This document shows positions 1 to 8,373 of a DNA stretch of 23,831 nt, piece by piece; within the stretch, counting starts at the first letter, position 1; every line of letters begins with the position of its first letter. The stretch is from assembly GCF_900105725.1 (NCBI RefSeq), contig NZ_FNLM01000038.1:1-23831 (forward strand), in the 5' to 3' direction. Made by a program: the position numbers and the translations under genes. Under the pieces are notes generated by a model. That model made no database searches, had not been told where the DNA came from, and was given only the letters and a program-made list of their open reading frames with translations. The stretch comes from Gordonia westfalica (GTDB lineage: Bacteria > Actinomycetota > Actinomycetes > Mycobacteriales > Mycobacteriaceae).

Positions 1-35
1 TTCGAACAGGAGGGGGGGTACCGCAGACGGGCGCC

Positions 36-1349
36 TTATGCGGGGGTGATGTTGATCCAGCAGCCAGACACTGACTGAGGTCCGCCATTCGAGGCATGCC
101 ACATGGTGAGTTGGTCGCCTGCGGCGACGGTCAACGACACTGTGCCGGTGAGTCCGACGCTGCCGACGTCGACACCGTTGCGTTGGATTTTGATGTTGCC
201 GTTACCAGTCGCCGACCAGGTGAGGGTGACGTTCCCGGCGCCCTTCACGACGAGCGCATTGTTGGTGACCGTCGCCGGATAGGTGGGGTCAGAGGTGAAC
301 CCGGTCACCTGCACATACGGGAGGAACGAGTTCGATACTGACCCGTTCTGCATGCGTTGACGGGTGAACGTGACGAGGGTGGCGGTCGCGGCACTCGATG
401 TTGCAGCACTGTTGGTGCCGGTCAGGGTGTGGCGGGGTCGGGATGTGGCTGTGCCAGTGACAGTCACAGTGTTGGCGGCGGCGAGCTGGGGGCGCAGGTC
501 TGCGGTGTCGGCGACATTAATGGTTTGCAGTGCCGCCAGCGTGTAGCGTGCCCGCGCCGTACCGGTTTGGTCGGCAGCCACCGTTTGAGAAGCGGCTAAC
601 GGTACGCGTAGGCCACCCAGTTCGGTGGCCTGCCCCACGGTGGTGGTTTGGGTGGCGGAGATGGTGTGTCGTACCCTCACCACCGCCACAGACGTCACCT
701 CGAACGTTTGGGAGGCATCCGCATTCACCGATCCCACCGATGGCACTGACGATGCTGTCGGCGCCACCACCATGTCTTGTGCTGCATCCAGCTCAATGCG
801 TGGGCGGGTGACGACAGGTTGGGTGATGGTGATGTCTTGTGTGGCGGTCAGGGTGTAGAGAGTTGCCGTCGACGCTGCAGGGGTGACAGTGGTCGCTTGT
901 GTAGCGTCGAGTGTGTAGCGGGCGCGGCCATCGCTGCTGGTGTCGGTGGTGATGGTGTTGGTTGCGGTCAGGGTGTAACGGGCACGCACCACACCCACAC
1001 CAGCCACCACACCCGAACCGGTACCGGCTATGCCGACACCGAGTTTCCCGGACTGCCCCACCTGGACGGATTGCTCCGCATAGTCCACGCAGAGTCGGGC
1101 GTACACCACACCCGCAGCGGTGACGGTGATGGTGTTGCCGGACATCAACCGTTCTTTGGTGCGGGGCCGGCGGGTCCGATAGTGCGGGGCCGTCGGCAAC
1201 CTCACCCCAGTGTGCCGGGCTTCCGGTACCACCACCCGCGTGTGGGGTGCAGCAGGTAGCACCACACCCACCCGCGGAACCGGTACCGCCGTAAACAGGT
1301 AGGGACGGTTGGGGACTGCCGTCACCACCCTGCCTGCCAGAACGATCAT
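36..1349 (-). CDS. Repeat-rich minor tail/fibre protein, 437 aa (intact copy)
   Basis: Probably a virion tail-tip or fibre component; this is inferred from position and composition, as I recognise no named family with certainty. Residues 7-60 contain short valine-proline repeats spaced about 10-12 residues. Residues about 123-326 hold ten tandem repeats of about 20 residues with a core like YTLTATQ-[TI]-T-V (cores near 125, 145, 165, 185, 208, 228, 249, 269, 288 and 307), alternating threonine/valine as in beta-strand repeats. Residues about 327-437 form a separate, probably beta-sandwich, C-terminal domain ending in SGCWINITPA. No signal peptide or membrane helix is seen. The ATG directly follows the TAG of the upstream 114-aa gene with no good Shine-Dalgarno, so translational coupling is likely. 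An internal ATG at residue 69 is an alternative start. This is the only copy without a frameshift. Confidence 0.85.
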   Translation of the reverse strand: MIVLAGRVVTAVPNRPYLFTAVPVPRVGVVLPAAPHTRVVVPEARHTGVRLPTAPHYRTRRPRTKERLMSGNTITVTAAGVVYARLCVDYAEQSVQVGQSGKLGVGIAGTGSGVVAGVGVVRARYTLTATNTITTDTSSDGRARYTLDATQATTVTPAASTATLYTLTATQDITITQPVVTRPRIELDAAQDMVVAPTASSVPSVGSVNADASQTFEVTSVAVVRVRHTISATQTTTVGQATELGGLRVPLAASQTVAADQTGTARARYTLAALQTINVADTADLRPQLAAANTVTVTGTATSRPRHTLTGTNSAATSSAATATLVTFTRQRMQNGSVSNSFLPYVQVTGFTSDPTYPATVTNNALVVKGAGNVTLTWSATGNGNIKIQRNGVDVGSVGLTGTVSLTVAAGDQLTMWHASNGGPQSVSGCWINITPA

Positions 1350-1694
1350 CTACGTGATGGTGATCGTGGGGGTGACGTCGATGGTGGCGTTCGCACTGAC
1401 TGTGGTGGAGGGGATGGACAGTTTGTCCAAATAGGTGCCGGAGGTTTGCGCCGAGTACACGCCGGCCGCGACGACGGTGGTGGCGGGCACGTTGATCGAC
1501 ACCTTCGACCCGGTCATGGAACCCGACGCCGGAGTCCCCCAGGTCGTCTGCTGGCGGGCATACGCGGGGGTACCGCCCGACACCTCGGATGCGCCGGTGC
1601 TGCCGGGGTCGGCGGTGTGCAGGGAAATCCACGTTCCCTGCGCTGCATACGCATTGAGCAGGGCGGTTTTCATCGCGTTGGTGGCGAGTGCCAT
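1350..1694 (-). CDS. Tail-fibre-type virion protein, 114 aa
   Basis: The opening (ALATNAMKTALLNAYAAQG) followed by WISLHTADPGSTGASEVSGG and then PAYARQQTTW is the pattern of small actinophage proteins usually annotated as tail fibre or minor tail proteins. A threonine/serine/valine-rich beta-strand half follows (residues about 55-114). A virion role is inferred from this resemblance and from the tail-gene neighbours. AGGAG sits 6 nt before the ATG, partly inside the end of the 40-aa gene. Its TAG touches the ATG of the 437-aa gene. The sequence is identical in the copies at 6672-7016 and 11150-11494. Confidence 0.85.
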   Translation of the reverse strand: MALATNAMKTALLNAYAAQGTWISLHTADPGSTGASEVSGGTPAYARQQTTWGTPASGSMTGSKVSINVPATTVVAAGVYSAQTSGTYLDKLSIPSTTVSANATIDVTPTITIT

Positions 1695-1695
1695 G

Positions 1696-1818
1696 TCATT
1701 CTCCTAGGTTGTAGTTGATGTCGAGGTGGAGGGTTTGTTCGGCGGTGAGGTCGACGTGTTCCCGCCCGTGATCGTCGATCCAATGTCGGGTGCCGTTGTC
1801 GTCGGTCCACTCAGACAC
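1696..1818 (-). CDS. Small acidic hypothetical protein, 40 aa, GTG start
   Basis: GTG at 1818 overlaps the last 8 nt of the 119-aa gene. The frame encodes MSEWTDDNGTRHWIDDHGRE and then a short hydrophilic tail ending NYNLGE. Its final codons supply the AGGAG that serves the next gene. Tryptophan/aspartate/histidine spacing (W-x5-10-HWIDDHG) is notable, but I recognise no family. The tight overlap on both sides and conservation in all three copies support it as a coupled gene; a purely linking sequence is the alternative. Confidence 0.6.
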   Translation of the reverse strand: MSEWTDDNGTRHWIDDHGREHVDLTAEQTLHLDINYNLGE

Positions 1819-2170
1819 GGCGGACTGCTTTCCCGTAGTAGAGGGGATATTCCTGGGTGGGGGTTTCGGGCATCGACACCGTGAGCAGGAAGTGGGTGGC
1901 CCGCCCGATGATGGGGGCCAGCGTTTCCTGTTGCACCACATAGTCGATGGAGGGTGGTTCCACCACGCCGGGGATGGAGATGATGGGGGTGGTGGCGTTC
2001 CGGACGGGGTCGCCTTCGAAAAAGTAGAGGGTCGATGCTGCACCGACCGGCCACGATGTGATGTTGCCGGAGGTGGCGTCGATGGGGTCGAGGGAGAAAA
2101 CCAGGTCACTGTTCTGGTAGAGGGGGATTTCCGCTTTCGTTCCCTCCCATCCGAGGGTGACGGTGGTCAT
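1811..2170 (-). CDS. Hypothetical virion-associated protein, 119 aa (LtfC-like possible)
   Basis: Starts MTTVTLGWEGTKAEIPLYQN and ends with LTVSMPETPTQEYPLYYGKA followed by VRRV. This layout, a beta-strand N-terminus with a final 'pressure-type' strand pair ending GxxVxR, resembles small actinophage tail-region proteins of the LtfC-like beta-sandwich type; the assignment is tentative. No membrane segment or signal peptide. AGGAG lies 6-7 nt before the ATG, which overlaps the upstream TGA as ATGA. Intact here and at 6196-6555; the third copy has two base losses. Confidence 0.75.
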   Translation of the reverse strand: MTTVTLGWEGTKAEIPLYQNSDLVFSLDPIDATSGNITSWPVGAASTLYFFEGDPVRNATTPIISIPGVVEPPSIDYVVQQETLAPIIGRATHFLLTVSMPETPTQEYPLYYGKAVRRV

Positions 2171-2532
2171 GGTGTCTCCTGTTCTGTGAGTTCATATCCG
2201 AGTGCCGCCAAAGCATCAGCGTGGGTGGCGAGGTCGGGGTTGATGGTCATCGCGAACGACTTCGAGTCAGTCGACAGGATCGGGGTCAAACCGTTGGCGG
2301 GGTCACCGTCGTAGTCGATGACCTGGCCACGCTCATCCGACAGGAACACCGACACATCCGGTTTCAGATGCGACCGCGAGACGGGAACCTGCATTCCCAT
2401 GCTGGTGAGAATCGAAGTCATGTCAGGCACTTCCACCACCAACACCAACAGGAACCCATCCTCCGTGGAGTACAGGTTCGTGATCGGCGGCATATGCGGA
2501 AGAGCTTCAGCCACAAGGGTTGCTGGTTTCAT
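2167..2532 (-). CDS. Hypothetical protein, 121 aa
   Basis: Begins MKPATLVAEALPHMPPITNL and has a hydrophobic strand (FLLVLVVEVPDMTSIL, residues about 28-43) too short and interrupted for a clear membrane helix, then an acidic C-terminal half ending LGYELTEQETP. I do not recognise the family; position suggests a virion assembly or tail-tip role. I chose the ATG at 2532 because GGAG lies 6 nt upstream; an ATG two codons earlier (2538) overlaps the stop of the glycine-rich gene but has no room for a ribosome site. Its TGA overlaps the next ATG. Confidence 0.75.
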   Translation of the reverse strand: MKPATLVAEALPHMPPITNLYSTEDGFLLVLVVEVPDMTSILTSMGMQVPVSRSHLKPDVSVFLSDERGQVIDYDGDPANGLTPILSTDSKSFAMTINPDLATHADALAALGYELTEQETP

Positions 2533-2534
2533 AC

Positions 2535-2867
2535 TCATCTCCAGAAGATCCAGATCACACCGGTAGCGCCGATACCGCCAGCGCCGAATGAGCCGGTACC
2601 GCCGTTCGAACCACCACCACCGCCACCACCACCGCCGGGATAGCCGCCCGGGCCGCCAGCTCCGCCGCTGTAGTTGAGGAAGCTGACACGGCCACCACCA
2701 CCACCGCCACCACCACCGGCGCCGCCACACTTCGTTTGAGTTGCCGGCGACACGTTCGCGCCTGCACCACCGGGTCCACCGTTACCGCTAGGCGCACCTG
2801 CCCCCGCAGTCCCACCAGCGCCGAGAGGCGTTGACCCGCCCGCCAAACCATTCGTGCCGGAGTCTGC
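2535..2867 (-). pseudogene. Glycine-rich tail protein, C-terminal part, cut off by the IS
   Basis: 110 residues, over half glycine, with runs of 8-9 glycines and a hydrophobic end GATGVIWIFWR. Glycine-rich phage tail-fibre domains typically finish with such a G-V/I-V-I strand. The reading frame enters from the IS end at 2867 without its own start. Joined to the N-terminal part across the IS and one TA, the frame continues (G-G-G-L-A-D-S-G). See 13803-14474 for the other part. Confidence 0.85.
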
Positions 2868-3958
2868 TAGTGTCCTGAGTCATTAATTCGTGTGCAGTAG
2901 TGGGCGATGGAGTCGAGGATCTGGTCAGCGGTCTTGACCCACACGTAGGGGCGGGGGTTGTCGTTCCAGGTCTCGATCCACGCTCTGATGTCGGCATTGA
3001 GTGCTCGTACGGTGCGGTGGGTGGAGCGTTGGAGTTTCTTGGTGGTCAGTTCGGCGAACCAGCGTTCGACGAGGTTCATCCAGGATGAGCTGGTGGGGGT
3101 GAAGTGGACAACAAACCGCGGGTGCGCGGTCAGCCATCGCTTGACCGCGGGTGTCTTGTGGGTGGAGGCATTGTCCATGACCAGGTGGACGTCGAGCTCG
3201 TCGGGTACCTCGGCGTCGATCTTGCGGAGGAATCCGATGAATTCCGTTGCGCGATGCCGTGAGTGAAGCGAACCGATGACTTTGCCCGACGCGATGTCCA
3301 ACGCCGCGTACAGGCTGGAGGTGCCGTTGCGCACGTAGTCGTGGCTGGCCCGTTGCGGGGTGCCCGGGAGCATGGGAAAGATCGGCTGGGTGCGATCGAG
3401 CGCTTGGATCTGGGTCTTCTCGTCAACGCAGAGCACCAGGGCACGTTCGGGTGGGTTCATGTAGAGCCCGACGACGTCGCGGACCTTTTCGGTGAACATG
3501 GGATCTTTCGACAGCTTCCACGAATCCTGTTTGTGTGGAGCCAATCCGAACGCTCTCCATACACGCGAAACAGTTGACTGCGACATGTCGAGATGCTCAG
3601 CCATCGACCGAGTCGACCAGTGTGTCGCATTCTTCGGAGTGGTCTCGAGAGTTGCGGTGATCAGGTCTTTGATCTGCTCGTCGCCGACGGTTCGAGGTCG
3701 CCCGGGCCGGGGTTCGTCGAGCAACCCCTCGCAGCGGTGCTCGACGAACCGGCCTCGCCATCGCCGCACGGTACCTCGGTTGAGGCCGAGTCGTTGTGCC
3801 ACTTCGGTATTCGACCCGCCATCTGCGGCAGCGAGAACGATTCGTGATCGCATCGCCAAACCCGAGGCCGTCGTTCGCCGACGCGCCCACCCTTCGAGCT
3901 CACGGCGCTCGTCATCGGTCAGAACAATATCCACTGCTCGCGGACCCCGGGTTGCCAT
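2867..3958 (-). CDS. IS630-family DDE transposase, 363 aa (intact)
   Basis: Cuts and rejoins the IS ends at TA sites. Residues about 13-75 form a helix-turn-helix (TEVAQRLGLNRGTVRRWRGR), followed by a GRPR linker and a second HTH-like region (about 112-138, STRSMAEHLDMSQSTVSRVW). The DDE catalytic domain shows D179 in LCVDEKTQ, D262 in LVMDNASTH and E298 in NLVERWF, about 35 residues between the last two, typical of IS630. I start at ATG 3958; a TTG five codons upstream (3973) is possible. The C-terminal codons lie in the terminal repeat and the stop TAG is made from the TA duplication plus the first flanking base. Confidence 0.93.
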   Translation of the reverse strand: MATRGPRAVDIVLTDDERRELEGWARRRTTASGLAMRSRIVLAAADGGSNTEVAQRLGLNRGTVRRWRGRFVEHRCEGLLDEPRPGRPRTVGDEQIKDLITATLETTPKNATHWSTRSMAEHLDMSQSTVSRVWRAFGLAPHKQDSWKLSKDPMFTEKVRDVVGLYMNPPERALVLCVDEKTQIQALDRTQPIFPMLPGTPQRASHDYVRNGTSSLYAALDIASGKVIGSLHSRHRATEFIGFLRKIDAEVPDELDVHLVMDNASTHKTPAVKRWLTAHPRFVVHFTPTSSSWMNLVERWFAELTTKKLQRSTHRTVRALNADIRAWIETWNDNPRPYVWVKTADQILDSIAHYCTRINDSGH

Positions 3959-4001
3959 TCCCCAGTCTATCAACCGAATGACAATTAATGACTCAGGACA
4001 C
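2870..4001 (-). mobile_element. IS630-family insertion sequence, 1132 bp (arm A)
   Basis: The ends are 19-bp perfect inverted repeats, GTGTCCTGAGTCATTAATT inward from both sides (2870-2888 and 3983-4001). The dinucleotide TA flanks both ends (2868-2869, 4002-4003), as expected for IS630/Tc1-mariner transposition into TA. It contains one transposase gene covering nearly the whole element. It interrupts the glycine-rich tail gene. The copies at 4366-5496 and 12668-13799 are the same insertion read again through the fold-backs. Confidence 0.93.
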
Positions 4002-4003
4002 TA

Positions 4004-4141
4004 GACCACCACCGCCGCCGTTCCCCGGCAGGGAGTGAATAGCCGAACGATGTCGAGATCCCACCCTGCCCTGGGGTCGTGGTGATATGGGTGCCGAAAC
4101 TGGACGGATTGCCATTCGTGCCAACGACGTAAGGCGTACTC
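4004..4141 (-). pseudogene. Glycine-rich tail protein, N-terminal part, fragment before axis 1
   Basis: Minus-strand copy of the segment encoding VVGTNGNPSSFGTHITTTPG and the first glycine run beside the IS. An 8-nt loss near 4033 breaks the frame relative to the copies at 4180-4363 and 13803-14474, and the sequence becomes garbled beyond 4141. Both defects look like reading errors near the fold-back. Confidence 0.8.
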
Positions 4142-4179
4142 GGACGAGTTGCTATCAGGTTTCCCAACGGTCGCGGTGA
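4142..4179. other. Fold-back axis 1, degraded bases
   Basis: About 38 nt between clean arms. The left arm should continue as the complement of 4180-4217 but keeps only GACGAGTTGCT-like remnants, then a stretch found in no other copy (about 4152-4172). The right arm resumes cleanly with ATACATTTTCCAGCAACTCG. Confidence 0.85.
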
Positions 4180-4363
4180 TACATTTTCCAGCAACTCGAC
4201 CCCGAATCAGTGGATTCGAGTACGCCTTACGTCGTTGGCACGAATGGCAATCCGTCCAGTTTCGGCACCCATATCACCACGACCCCAGGGCAGGGTGGGA
4301 TCTCGACATCGTTCGGCTATTCACCCACCACATCCCTGCCGGGGAACGGCGGCGGTGGTGGTC
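4180..4363 (+). pseudogene. Glycine-rich tail protein, N-terminal part, fragment after axis 1
   Basis: Plus-strand copy covering the end of the N-terminal part (FQQLDPESVDSSTPYVVGTN onward) up to the IS boundary. The tail frame runs into the IS and stops four codons later at TGA within the terminal repeat. The beginning of the gene is missing because the arm starts at the axis. Confidence 0.85.
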
Positions 4364-4365
4364 TA

Positions 4366-5496
4366 GTGTCCTGAGTCATTAATTGTCATTCGGTTGATAG
4401 ACTGGGGAATGGCAACCCGGGGTCCGCGAGCAGTGGATATTGTTCTGACCGATGACGAGCGCCGTGAGCTCGAAGGGTGGCGCGTCGGCGAACGACGGCC
4501 TCGGGTTTGGCGATGCGATCACGAATCGTTCTCGCTGCCGCAGATGGCGGGTCGAATACCGAAGTGGCACAACGACTCGGCCTCAACCGAGGTACCGTGC
4601 GGCGATGGCGAGGCCGGTTCGTCGAGCACCGCTGCGAGGGGTTGCTCGACGAACCCCGGCCCGGGCGACCTCGAACCGTCGGCGACGAGCAGATCAAAGA
4701 CCTGATCACCGCAACTCTCGAGACCACTCCGAAGAATGCGACACACTGGTCGACTCGGTCGATGGCTGAGCATCTCGACATGTCGCAGTCAACTGTTTCG
4801 CGTGTATGGAGAGCGTTCGGATTGGCTCCACACAAACAGGATTCGTGGAAGCTGTCGAAAGATCCCATGTTCACCGAAAAGGTCCGCGACGTCGTCGGGC
4901 TCTACATGAACCCACCCGAACGTGCCCTGGTGCTCTGCGTTGACGAGAAGACCCAGATCCAAGCGCTCGATCGCACCCAGCCGATCTTTCCCATGCTCCC
5001 GGGCACCCCGCAACGGGCCAGCCACGACTACGTGCGCAACGGCACCTCCAGCCTGTACGCGGCGTTGGACATCGCGTCGGGCAAAGTCATCGGTTCGCTT
5101 CACTCACGGCATCGCGCAACGGAATTCATCGGATTCCTCCGCAAGATCGACGCCGAGGTACCCGACGAGCTCGACGTCCACCTGGTCATGGACAATGCCT
5201 CCACCCACAAGACACCCGCGGTCAAGCGATGGCTGACCGCGCACCCGCGGTTTGTTGTCCACTTCACCCCCACCAGCTCATCCTGGATGAACCTCGTCGA
5301 ACGCTGGTTCGCCGAACTGACCACCAAGAAACTCCAACGCTCCACCCACCGCACCGTACGAGCACTCAATGCCGACATCAGAGCGTGGATCGAGACCTGG
5401 AACGACAACCCCCGCCCCTACGTGTGGGTCAAGACCGCTGACCAGATCCTCGACTCCATCGCCCACTACTGCACACGAATTAATGACTCAGGACAC
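4366..5496 (+). mobile_element. IS630-family insertion sequence (arm B, one base short)
   Basis: Same element as at 2870-4001, in the opposite orientation. Terminal repeats are 4366-4384 and 5478-5496, with flanking TA at 4364-4365 and 5497-5498. It is 1131 bp because one G is missing from a GGG run near 4480. Confidence 0.93.
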
Positions 5497-5499
5497 TAG
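4409..5499 (+). pseudogene. IS630-family transposase, single-base frameshift (arm B)
   Basis: Identical to the 363-aa transposase at 2867-3958 except for loss of one G near 4480, after RRELEGW, which moves the remaining 340 residues to another frame. The two other full copies are intact, so this is more likely a homopolymer reading error than a real inactivation. All DDE residues are present in the downstream frame. Confidence 0.88.
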
Positions 5500-5831
5500 C
5501 AGACTCCGGCACGAATGGTTTGGCGGGCGGGTCAACGCCTCTCGGCGCTGGTGGGACTGCGGGGGCAGGTGCGCCTAGCGGTAACGGTGGACCCGGTGGT
5601 GCAGGCGCGAACGTGTCGCCGGCAACTCAAACGAAGTGTGGCGGCGCCGGTGGTGGTGGCGGTGGTGGTGGTGGCCGTGTCAGCTTCCTCAACTACAGCG
5701 GCGGAGCTGGCGGCCCGGGCGGCTATCCCGGCGGTGGTGGTGGCGGTGGTGGTGGTTCGAACGGCGGTACCGGCTCATTCGGCGCTGGCGGTATCGGCGC
5801 TACCGGTGTGATCTGGATCTTCTGGAGATGA
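5499..5831 (+). pseudogene. Glycine-rich tail protein, C-terminal part (arm B)
   Basis: Same 110-residue glycine-rich segment as at 2535-2867, with no start of its own, following the right IS end. Its stop TGA (5829-5831) is immediately followed by the start of the 121-aa gene at 5834, and its last codons supply that gene's GGAG. Confidence 0.85.
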
Positions 5832-5833
5832 GT

Positions 5834-6199
5834 ATGAAACCAGCAACCCTTGTGGCTGAAGCTCTTCCGCATATGCCGCCGATCACGAACCTGTACTCCA
5901 CGGAGGATGGGTTCCTGTTGGTGTTGGTGGTGGAAGTGCCTGACATGACTTCGATTCTCACCAGCATGGGAATGCAGGTTCCCGTCTCGCGGTCGCATCT
6001 GAAACCGGATGTGTCGGTGTTCCTGTCGGATGAGCGTGGCCAGGTCATCGACTACGACGGTGACCCCGCCAACGGTTTGACCCCGATCCTGTCGACTGAC
6101 TCGAAGTCGTTCGCGATGACCATCAACCCCGACCTCGCCACCCACGCTGATGCTTTGGCGGCACTCGGATATGAACTCACAGAACAGGAGACACCATGA
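5834..6199 (+). CDS. Hypothetical protein, 121 aa (arm B copy)
   Basis: Identical protein to 2167-2532. GGAG at 5824-5827 stands 6 nt before this ATG. The stop TGA overlaps the ATG of the 119-aa gene as ATGA. Family not recognised. Confidence 0.75.
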   Translation: MKPATLVAEALPHMPPITNLYSTEDGFLLVLVVEVPDMTSILTSMGMQVPVSRSHLKPDVSVFLSDERGQVIDYDGDPANGLTPILSTDSKSFAMTINPDLATHADALAALGYELTEQETP

Positions 6200-6555
6200 C
6201 CACCGTCACCCTCGGATGGGAGGGAACGAAAGCGGAAATCCCCCTCTACCAGAACAGTGACCTGGTTTTCTCCCTCGACCCCATCGACGCCACCTCCGGC
6301 AACATCACATCGTGGCCGGTCGGTGCAGCATCGACCCTCTACTTTTTCGAAGGCGACCCCGTCCGGAACGCCACCACCCCCATCATCTCCATCCCCGGCG
6401 TGGTGGAACCACCCTCCATCGACTATGTGGTGCAACAGGAAACGCTGGCCCCCATCATCGGGCGGGCCACCCACTTCCTGCTCACGGTGTCGATGCCCGA
6501 AACCCCCACCCAGGAATATCCCCTCTACTACGGGAAAGCAGTCCGCCGTGTCTGA
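6196..6555 (+). CDS. Hypothetical virion-associated protein, 119 aa (arm B copy)
   Basis: Identical to 1811-2170, intact. AGGAG precedes the ATG within the end of the previous gene, and its last 8 nt overlap the GTG start of the 40-aa gene. Confidence 0.75.
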   Translation: MTTVTLGWEGTKAEIPLYQNSDLVFSLDPIDATSGNITSWPVGAASTLYFFEGDPVRNATTPIISIPGVVEPPSIDYVVQQETLAPIIGRATHFLLTVSMPETPTQEYPLYYGKAVRRV

Positions 6556-6670
6556 GTGGACCGACGACAACGGCACCCGACATTGGATCGACGATCACGG
6601 GCGGGAACACGTCGACCTCACCGCCGAACAAACCCTCCACCTCGACATCAACTACAACCTAGGAGAATGA
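6548..6670 (+). CDS. Small acidic hypothetical protein, 40 aa (arm B copy)
   Basis: Same GTG-started 40-residue frame as at 1696-1818. It ends GAATGA, leaving a single base before the ATG of the 114-aa gene, so the two genes are likely coupled. Confidence 0.6.
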   Translation: MSEWTDDNGTRHWIDDHGREHVDLTAEQTLHLDINYNLGE

Positions 6671-6671
6671 C

Positions 6672-7016
6672 ATGGCACTCGCCACCAACGCGATGAAAAC
6701 CGCCCTGCTCAATGCGTATGCAGCGCAGGGAACGTGGATTTCCCTGCACACCGCCGACCCCGGCAGCACCGGCGCATCCGAGGTGTCGGGCGGTACCCCC
6801 GCGTATGCCCGCCAGCAGACGACCTGGGGGACTCCGGCGTCGGGTTCCATGACCGGGTCGAAGGTGTCGATCAACGTGCCCGCCACCACCGTCGTCGCGG
6901 CCGGCGTGTACTCGGCGCAAACCTCCGGCACCTATTTGGACAAACTGTCCATCCCCTCCACCACAGTCAGTGCGAACGCCACCATCGACGTCACCCCCAC
7001 GATCACCATCACGTAG
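6672..7016 (+). CDS. Tail-fibre-type virion protein, 114 aa (arm B copy)
   Basis: Identical to 1350-1694. AGGAG at 6661-6665 lies 6 nt upstream. The TAG at 7014-7016 is directly followed by the ATG of the repeat-rich tail gene. Confidence 0.85.
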   Translation: MALATNAMKTALLNAYAAQGTWISLHTADPGSTGASEVSGGTPAYARQQTTWGTPASGSMTGSKVSINVPATTVVAAGVYSAQTSGTYLDKLSIPSTTVSANATIDVTPTITIT

Positions 7017-8329
7017 ATGATCGTTCTGGCAGGCAGGGTGGTGACGGCAGTCCCCAACCGTCCCTACCTGTTTACGGCGGTACCGGTTCCGCGGGTGGGT
7101 GTGGTGCTACCTGCTGCACCCCACACGCGGGTGGTGGTACCGGAAGCCCGGCACACTGGGGTGAGGTTGCCGACGGCCCCGCACTATCGGACCCGCCGGC
7201 CCCGCACCAAAGAACGGTTGATGTCCGGCAACACCATCACCGTCACCGCTGCGGGTGTGGTGTACGCCCGACTCTGCGTGGACTATGCGGAGCAATCCGT
7301 CCAGGTGGGGCAGTCCGGGAAACTCGGTGTCGGCATAGCCGGTACCGGTTCGGGTGTGGTGGCTGGTGTGGGTGTGGTGCGTGCCCGTTACACCCTGACC
7401 GCAACCAACACCATCACCACCGACACCAGCAGCGATGGCCGCGCCCGCTACACACTCGACGCTACACAAGCGACCACTGTCACCCCTGCAGCGTCGACGG
7501 CAACTCTCTACACCCTGACCGCCACACAAGACATCACCATCACCCAACCTGTCGTCACCCGCCCACGCATTGAGCTGGATGCAGCACAAGACATGGTGGT
7601 GGCGCCGACAGCATCGTCAGTGCCATCGGTGGGATCGGTGAATGCGGATGCCTCCCAAACGTTCGAGGTGACGTCTGTGGCGGTGGTGAGGGTACGACAC
7701 ACCATCTCCGCCACCCAAACCACCACCGTGGGGCAGGCCACCGAACTGGGTGGCCTACGCGTACCGTTAGCCGCTTCTCAAACGGTGGCTGCCGACCAAA
7801 CCGGTACGGCGCGGGCACGCTACACGCTGGCGGCACTGCAAACCATTAATGTCGCCGACACCGCAGACCTGCGCCCCAGCTCGCCGCCGCCAACACTGTG
7901 ACTGTCACTGGCACAGCCACATCCCGACCCCGCCACACCCTGACCGGCACCAACAGTGCTGCAACATCGAGTGCCGCGACCGCCACCCTCGTCACGTTCA
8001 CCCGTCAACGCATGCAGAACGGGTCAGTATCGAACTCGTTCCTCCCGTATGTGCAGGTGACCGGGTTCACCTCTGACCCCACCTATCCGGCGACGGTCAC
8101 CAACAATGCGCTCGTCGTGAAGGGCGCCGGGAACGTCACCCTCACCTGGTCGGCGACTGGTAACGGCAACATCAAAATCCAACGCAACGGTGTCGACGTC
8201 GGCAGCGTCGGACTCACCGGCACAGTGTCGTTGACCGTCGCCGCAGGCGACCAACTCACCATGTGGCATGCCTCGAATGGCGGACCTCAGTCAGTGTCTG
8301 GCTGCTGGATCAACATCACCCCCGCATAA
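7017..8329 (+). pseudogene. Repeat-rich tail protein, single-base frameshift (arm B)
   Basis: Copy of the 437-aa gene at 36-1349. One C is missing from a five-C run near 7877 (after TADLRP), splitting it into a 5' frame ending at 7901 and a 3' frame ending at 8329. The other two copies keep this C, so a reading error is likely. The 44-nt gap to the spike gene holds no terminator that I can see. Confidence 0.88.
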
Positions 8330-8362
8330 GGCGCCCGTCTGCGGTACCCCCCCTCCTGTTCG

Positions 8363-8370
8363 AAAGGAAG
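8363..8370 (+). promoter_or_regulatory. Ribosome binding site of the spike gene
   Basis: AAAGGAAG stands 3-5 nt before the ATG at 8374 and fixes that start. A seven-G/C run about 15 nt upstream is one base shorter in arm C (six) than in arms A and B. Confidence 0.6.
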
Positions 8371-8373
8371 TTC

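Larger units (their letters stand above)
1..4179 (-). repeat. Fold-back arm A (inverted copy of the start of arm B)
   Basis: The arm reads the phage sequence on the minus strand and is the reverse complement of about 4180 to 8360, mirrored around 4179.5; for example 4133-4140 pairs with 4219-4226. It is the cleanest copy of the tail-gene block: its 437-aa, 119-aa and transposase frames are all open. The last roughly 40 bases before the axis are degraded, and 8 nt are missing near 4033 relative to the other copies. Positions 1-35 are the untranslated gap between the 437-aa gene and the spike gene. Confidence 0.95.

Noticed and set aside
11..19. Seven-G run upstream of the spike gene as a phase-variation switch
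   Set aside because: It varies (seven, seven, six) between copies, but so do many G/C runs here, so reading error explains it and it lies outside any coding frame.
793..1632. Long histidine/arginine-rich frame (279 residues) overlapping the tail genes
   Set aside because: Same-strand shadow frame of the 114-aa and 437-aa genes caused by GC-rich codon use; no ribosome site, low-complexity composition.
2620..2730. CCACCA-type repeat resembling a tandem or CRISPR-like array
   Set aside because: It is the reverse complement of glycine codon runs in the glycine-rich tail protein; no spacers or regular repeat units.
4142..4179. Missed long-read hairpin adapters as the cause of the fold-backs
   Set aside because: Simple missed adapters would turn at the two fixed insert ends, but arm C passes through axis 1; the odd bases at axis 1 are too short and too garbled to identify as an adapter.
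2870..5496. Two inverted IS630 copies around a short centre, resembling a composite transposon
   Set aside because: The flanks are also mirrored for kilobases and share the same target site; it is one insertion read twice across axis 1.
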